DNA of 64,000 nucleotides from Anaerococcus jeddahensis (GTDB lineage Bacteria > Bacillota > Clostridia > Tissierellales > Peptoniphilaceae). The stretch is taken from NCBI RefSeq assembly GCF_001182725.1, contig NZ_CWHU01000004.1, forward strand, positions 62,001 through 126,000, written 5' to 3'. The notes below the pieces were generated by a model, which worked only from the letters and a program-made list of their open reading frames with translations, did no database searches and was not told the origin of the DNA. Both the position numbers and the translations under genes were made by a program. Positions 61,422 through 64,000 of this stretch are shown piece after piece (positions within the stretch are counted from its first letter, which is position 1; every line of letters begins with the position of its first letter).

Positions 61422-62718
61422 TTAAATTCGTATAATTAAATATAAAAGATACTTCAAGACCTTTATTTTTATTTTTTATAAAAAATTTTCCATCATGTAA
61501 TTCGGCAATTTGTTTAGAAATTAAAAGACCCAAACCATGTCTTGTAACATCGGTCAAATCTTCCTTGTTAATTTTTTCTATTATCTTCTCAGATACTCCC
61601 CTTCCTTGATCTATAATTTTAATTTCTAATTTATCATTAGAATCTGAAATTGTAAGTTTAATTTTTCCATGTGTATAAATTAGGGAGTTTTTTAAAATAT
61701 TTTCAAGCATCCTTATAAACAAATTCTCATCCATTTTAAGCTTTATATCTTTATTTTCCACCTTATTTTCAAAAATAATTTCCCTGTTTGGATTTTCATT
61801 TAATTTATCTACTATAAGTTTTCTGATTATTTTTATAGGATTTTCTTCCTTAAAATTTTCTTTATTTATGTTAGAAAGTGATAAGGTGAGATTTAAGCCC
61901 TCCAAGATATTTGAAATTTTTAGGACTTGGTCTTTCATATTTTCTATATCAAAATTTTCTTTATTTTCTTTACTTAGCTCCCATGAAATTTTTGCAAGGG
62001 GAGTCCTTACATCATGACTTAGGCCTCTAATCCACTTATTTTGGGATTTTTTTAAATTATGGTATTTTTCATTTGCCTTATTTATGGATATGGCCAAATC
62101 TTTTAATTCTCCATTTTCATCCAAGCTTTCATAATCATCTTCATAAATCCTATCTATTGCTTTTTGAAATGGCAGGGTATTTTTTAAGATGTTTTTAATA
62201 TCAATCCTGTAAAAAATATAAACTAATAAGAAAAACAAAAGTGCAAAAATTATAAATAATTTAAAATTAAAAATAAGGTTCTTGTAATTATAATAGTTGA
62301 AGGGAAATTTATCCAAAGAATTTTTTGGATAGGCAAATAAAATCAAACCATCTCCAACAATGTAGGTAAAAACAGGATAGTCAGCCAAATAAAACCTAGT
62401 AAATCTTGCAACATCAATAAGTTCAAATTTATCTTTAAGATTTTTTGGCTTATTAAAACTTTCTATTACTCTTCCATTTTTATCGAGTCTTATCGCCCAA
62501 ATATCTTTTTCTTTTAAAAATTCTTTATTTTTTTCGTTTAGATAAATCTTGCTTTTATTGTCTTCCACATAGGAAAAAATATCATTTGGCCTTGGATATT
62601 TATTATTTAATCTGTAGTTTAGGTAGAGAAACATCACAAGCAAAAACATTAGAAAAAACATTAAAGAGAGTATTCTTATAACAATTTTTTTAAACCTTTT
62701 TAAAATATAATTAAACAT
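61405..62718 (-). CDS. Sensor histidine kinase
   Basis: 437 residues. Two membrane segments (about 11-33 and 150-170) flank an outside domain of about 115 residues. The H box has His235 in LSHDVRTPLAKIS, the N box is MLENILKNSLIY, and the G boxes are DQGRGVSEKI and HGLGLLISKQIAELHDG. It would phosphorylate the response regulator whose gene is 2 bp upstream. The ABC transporter gene divergent from the pair suggests control of an antimicrobial-peptide-type exporter (inference). ATG at 62718 behind AGAGGATTA. Confidence 0.92.
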   Translation of the reverse strand: MFNYILKRFKKIVIRILSLMFFLMFLLVMFLYLNYRLNNKYPRPNDIFSYVEDNKSKIYLNEKNKEFLKEKDIWAIRLDKNGRVIESFNKPKNLKDKFELIDVARFTRFYLADYPVFTYIVGDGLILFAYPKNSLDKFPFNYYNYKNLIFNFKLFIIFALLFFLLVYIFYRIDIKNILKNTLPFQKAIDRIYEDDYESLDENGELKDLAISINKANEKYHNLKKSQNKWIRGLSHDVRTPLAKISWELSKENKENFDIENMKDQVLKISNILEGLNLTLSLSNINKENFKEENPIKIIRKLIVDKLNENPNREIIFENKVENKDIKLKMDENLFIRMLENILKNSLIYTHGKIKLTISDSNDKLEIKIIDQGRGVSEKIIEKINKEDLTDVTRHGLGLLISKQIAELHDGKFFIKNKNKGLEVSFIFNYTNLILSLY

Positions 62719-62720
62719 TA

Positions 62721-63416
62721 TTAATCCTCTTTAACAAGTTTATAACCAAGTCCTTTTATGGTGACTAAGATTTTAGGATCTCTTGGATTATCCTCTAGTT
62801 TCTCACGTAACCTATATATGTGAGTTATTAGCGTGTTTTCATAGCCATAAGAATCTTTCCAAATATTTTCTAAAATTCTATCAATTGAAACTATCATGTT
62901 TATATTTTCAGATAAGTAATCTAGGATTTTAAATTGTGTGGCAGTTAATACAATTTCTTCTCCATTTTTTTCAAGTATTCCCTTCGATTTATCGAAAATC
63001 ACATTTCCCAAACTTATCTTTTCTTCACTTTTAATTTTTTTGCTTCTTCTTAAAACCGCATCAATTCTCCAAAGAAGTTCATCTGGAAAGAAAGGTTTGA
63101 CTAAATAATCATCTGCCTTGTTTTCAAAGCCTTCTCTCCTATCATCTATTCCATCAAGAGCAGATAAAATTATAATGGCAATATCAGAAGTCTGTCTAAC
63201 TTCCTTTAATAAGTCAAAACCACTTCCATCTGGAAGCATTAAGTCTAAAACTATTAAATCAATTTTAAAGTTTTCTAATTTAAATCTAGATTCCTTAAGG
63301 TTTTTGGCGGTATAAACTTTTTTAAAACCCTTGTCTTTCAAAAAATTATATAAATTTTCCAATAAATTTGTTTCGTCATCTACTATTAGTATAGAAAAAT
63401 TATTTCTAAAATCCAT
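62721..63416 (-). CDS. OmpR-family response regulator
   Basis: 231 residues. The receiver domain (1-120) has the acidic pair in IVDDETN, the phosphorylated Asp58 in IVLDLMLPDGSG and Lys in DYLVKPF. The C-terminal winged helix has RILENIWKDSYGYENTLITHIYRLREKL. Forms a two-component pair with the kinase gene. ATG at 63416 behind AGGAGGAC; divergent from the ABC transporter gene 126 bp away, the natural target. Confidence 0.95.
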   Translation of the reverse strand: MDFRNNFSILIVDDETNLLENLYNFLKDKGFKKVYTAKNLKESRFKLENFKIDLIVLDLMLPDGSGFDLLKEVRQTSDIAIIILSALDGIDDRREGFENKADDYLVKPFFPDELLWRIDAVLRRSKKIKSEEKISLGNVIFDKSKGILEKNGEEIVLTATQFKILDYLSENINMIVSIDRILENIWKDSYGYENTLITHIYRLREKLEDNPRDPKILVTIKGLGYKLVKED

Positions 63417-63486
63417 AAGTCCTCCTTGCTACCCTAATTATACACCAGACTTTTGATTTTTTGATTTTTGTGATGTAAAAGTGACC

Positions 63487-63515
63487 TTGCTTAAAGCTTA
63501 TTTTTATCTTAGACT
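63487..63515 (+). promoter_or_regulatory. ABC transporter gene promoter
   Basis: TTGCTT (63487-63492), 17 bp, TAGACT (63510-63515), followed 14 bp later by AGGAGG and ATG. Confidence 0.55.
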
Positions 63516-63542
63516 GGTATCCTTTTTGTAGGAGGAATAATT

Positions 63543-64000
63543 ATGGAAAAAATCTTAGAAATAAAAAATCTACAAAAATCATATAACAAGAAGAAGGTCC
63601 TAGATATTGACTCTTTGGCAATAGAGGAAGGAGCTATTTATGGTCTAATAGGTAAAAATGGAGCTGGTAAGTCAACTCTTATGAAGCTTATACTTGGACT
63701 TGTTAAAAAAGACGGAGGAGAAATTAGGGTTTTTGGTCAGGAAGTAAGTCCTAAAAACCAAAAAGACCTTAATAAAAATCTCGGAGCTCTAATTGAAAAT
63801 CCATCCTTTTACGACCACTTAAGTGGCTATGAAAATCTTGAAATAATTTGCGAGCTTAAGGGAATAGATAAAGGAGAAATTTCAAAAACATTGGACCTTG
63901 TTGATCTTCATAATGTGGGCAAGAAGAAGGCCAGGGATTATTCTATAGGCATGAAGCAAAGACTAGGTATTGCCATCGCTCTTATTGGAAATCCTAAACT
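63543..64000 (+). CDS. ABC transporter ATP-binding protein (partial, runs off the window)
   Basis: The first 152 codons are present. Walker A is GLIGKNGAGKSTLMKLILGL (about 34-53), the Q-loop region is GALIENPSFYDHLSGYENLE and the signature reads YSIGMKQRLGIAIALIGNPK. GxIENPxFY and YSxGMKQRLGIA are typical of exporters of the bacitracin/lantibiotic immunity (BcrA/NisF-like) group. The start ATG at 63543 follows a perfect AGGAGG. Divergent two-component genes probably control it, in a stress- or antimicrobial-peptide resistance module. Confidence 0.9.
   Translation, partial: MEKILEIKNLQKSYNKKKVLDIDSLAIEEGAIYGLIGKNGAGKSTLMKLILGLVKKDGGEIRVFGQEVSPKNQKDLNKNLGALIENPSFYDHLSGYENLEIICELKGIDKGEISKTLDLVDLHNVGKKKARDYSIGMKQRLGIAIALIGNPK

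Overview
The window is very AT-rich DNA with strong AGGAGG-type ribosome sites and genes typical of an amino-acid and purine fermenting anaerobe: tryptophanase, Na+-coupled transporters and selenium-dependent molybdenum hydroxylases. A Gram-positive anaerobic coccus of the Anaerococcus/Peptoniphilus type fits best. This is inferred from gene content and style; no rRNA or other taxonomic marker is present.

Layout. 0-0.3 kb: a terminator and tRNA-Ala(GGC). 0.4-7.5 kb: a leftward sialic-acid operon (nanE, nanA, a sodium symporter, a YhcH/NanQ-type protein, a ROK kinase, an RpiR regulator) followed by a 3-hydroxyisobutyryl-CoA hydrolase-like gene and a nicotinamidase-like gene. 8.3-11.6 kb: tryptophanase and its probable Na+/tryptophan symporter, behind an elaborate leader. 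11.8-15.7 kb: guanine deaminase, a TspO-like membrane protein and pyrimidine-nucleoside phosphorylase. 15.7-16.9 kb: three small genes of unknown function. 16.9-22 kb: accessory genes for selenium-dependent molybdenum hydroxylases (MoeA-like, XdhC-like, yqeB, mocA, yqeC) with an M20 hydrolase. 22.3-45 kb: a purine/urate degradation locus with a fused Se-type xanthine dehydrogenase, a three-subunit xanthine dehydrogenase, two hydantoinases, two NCS2 and one NCS1 nucleobase transporters, ssnA, ygfK, ygeY, ygeW and ygeX. 45.3-48.3 kb, rightward: selD, yedF, a DUF3343 gene and a cysteine-desulfurase-like gene. 49.6-54.5 kb: molybdopterin synthesis and molybdate uptake (moaA, moaC, mogA, MOSC, modABC). 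54.8-55.9 kb: a second DUF3343 gene and a GntR regulator. 56.2-61.3 kb: a LysA-family decarboxylase and potABCD polyamine uptake. 61.4-64 kb: a two-component system and the start of an ABC transporter gene.

How it works together. Guanine deaminase, the nucleobase permeases and the xanthine dehydrogenases would feed purines into ring opening by SsnA, YgfK, hydantoinase, YgeY and YgeW. YgeX would release pyruvate and ammonia from 2,3-diaminopropionate. The Mo operon supplies molybdopterin. SelD, YedF, DUF3343 and the desulfurase-like protein, with YqeB, YqeC and MocA, would build the labile Se-Mo cofactor. Almost the whole E. coli ygeW-ygfU gene set is here in a Gram-positive-style genome, apart from a carbamate kinase.

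The most unusual non-coding feature is a family of about 280-298 bp inverted-repeat elements (7.7, 14.1, 22.0 and 55.9 kb). They consist of a chain of hairpins whose stems covary between copies. Each is flanked on both sides by a copy of the local, locus-specific terminator hairpin, as if it inserts into rho-independent terminators. A related short palindrome forms an alternating seven-copy array at 48.4-49.4 kb.
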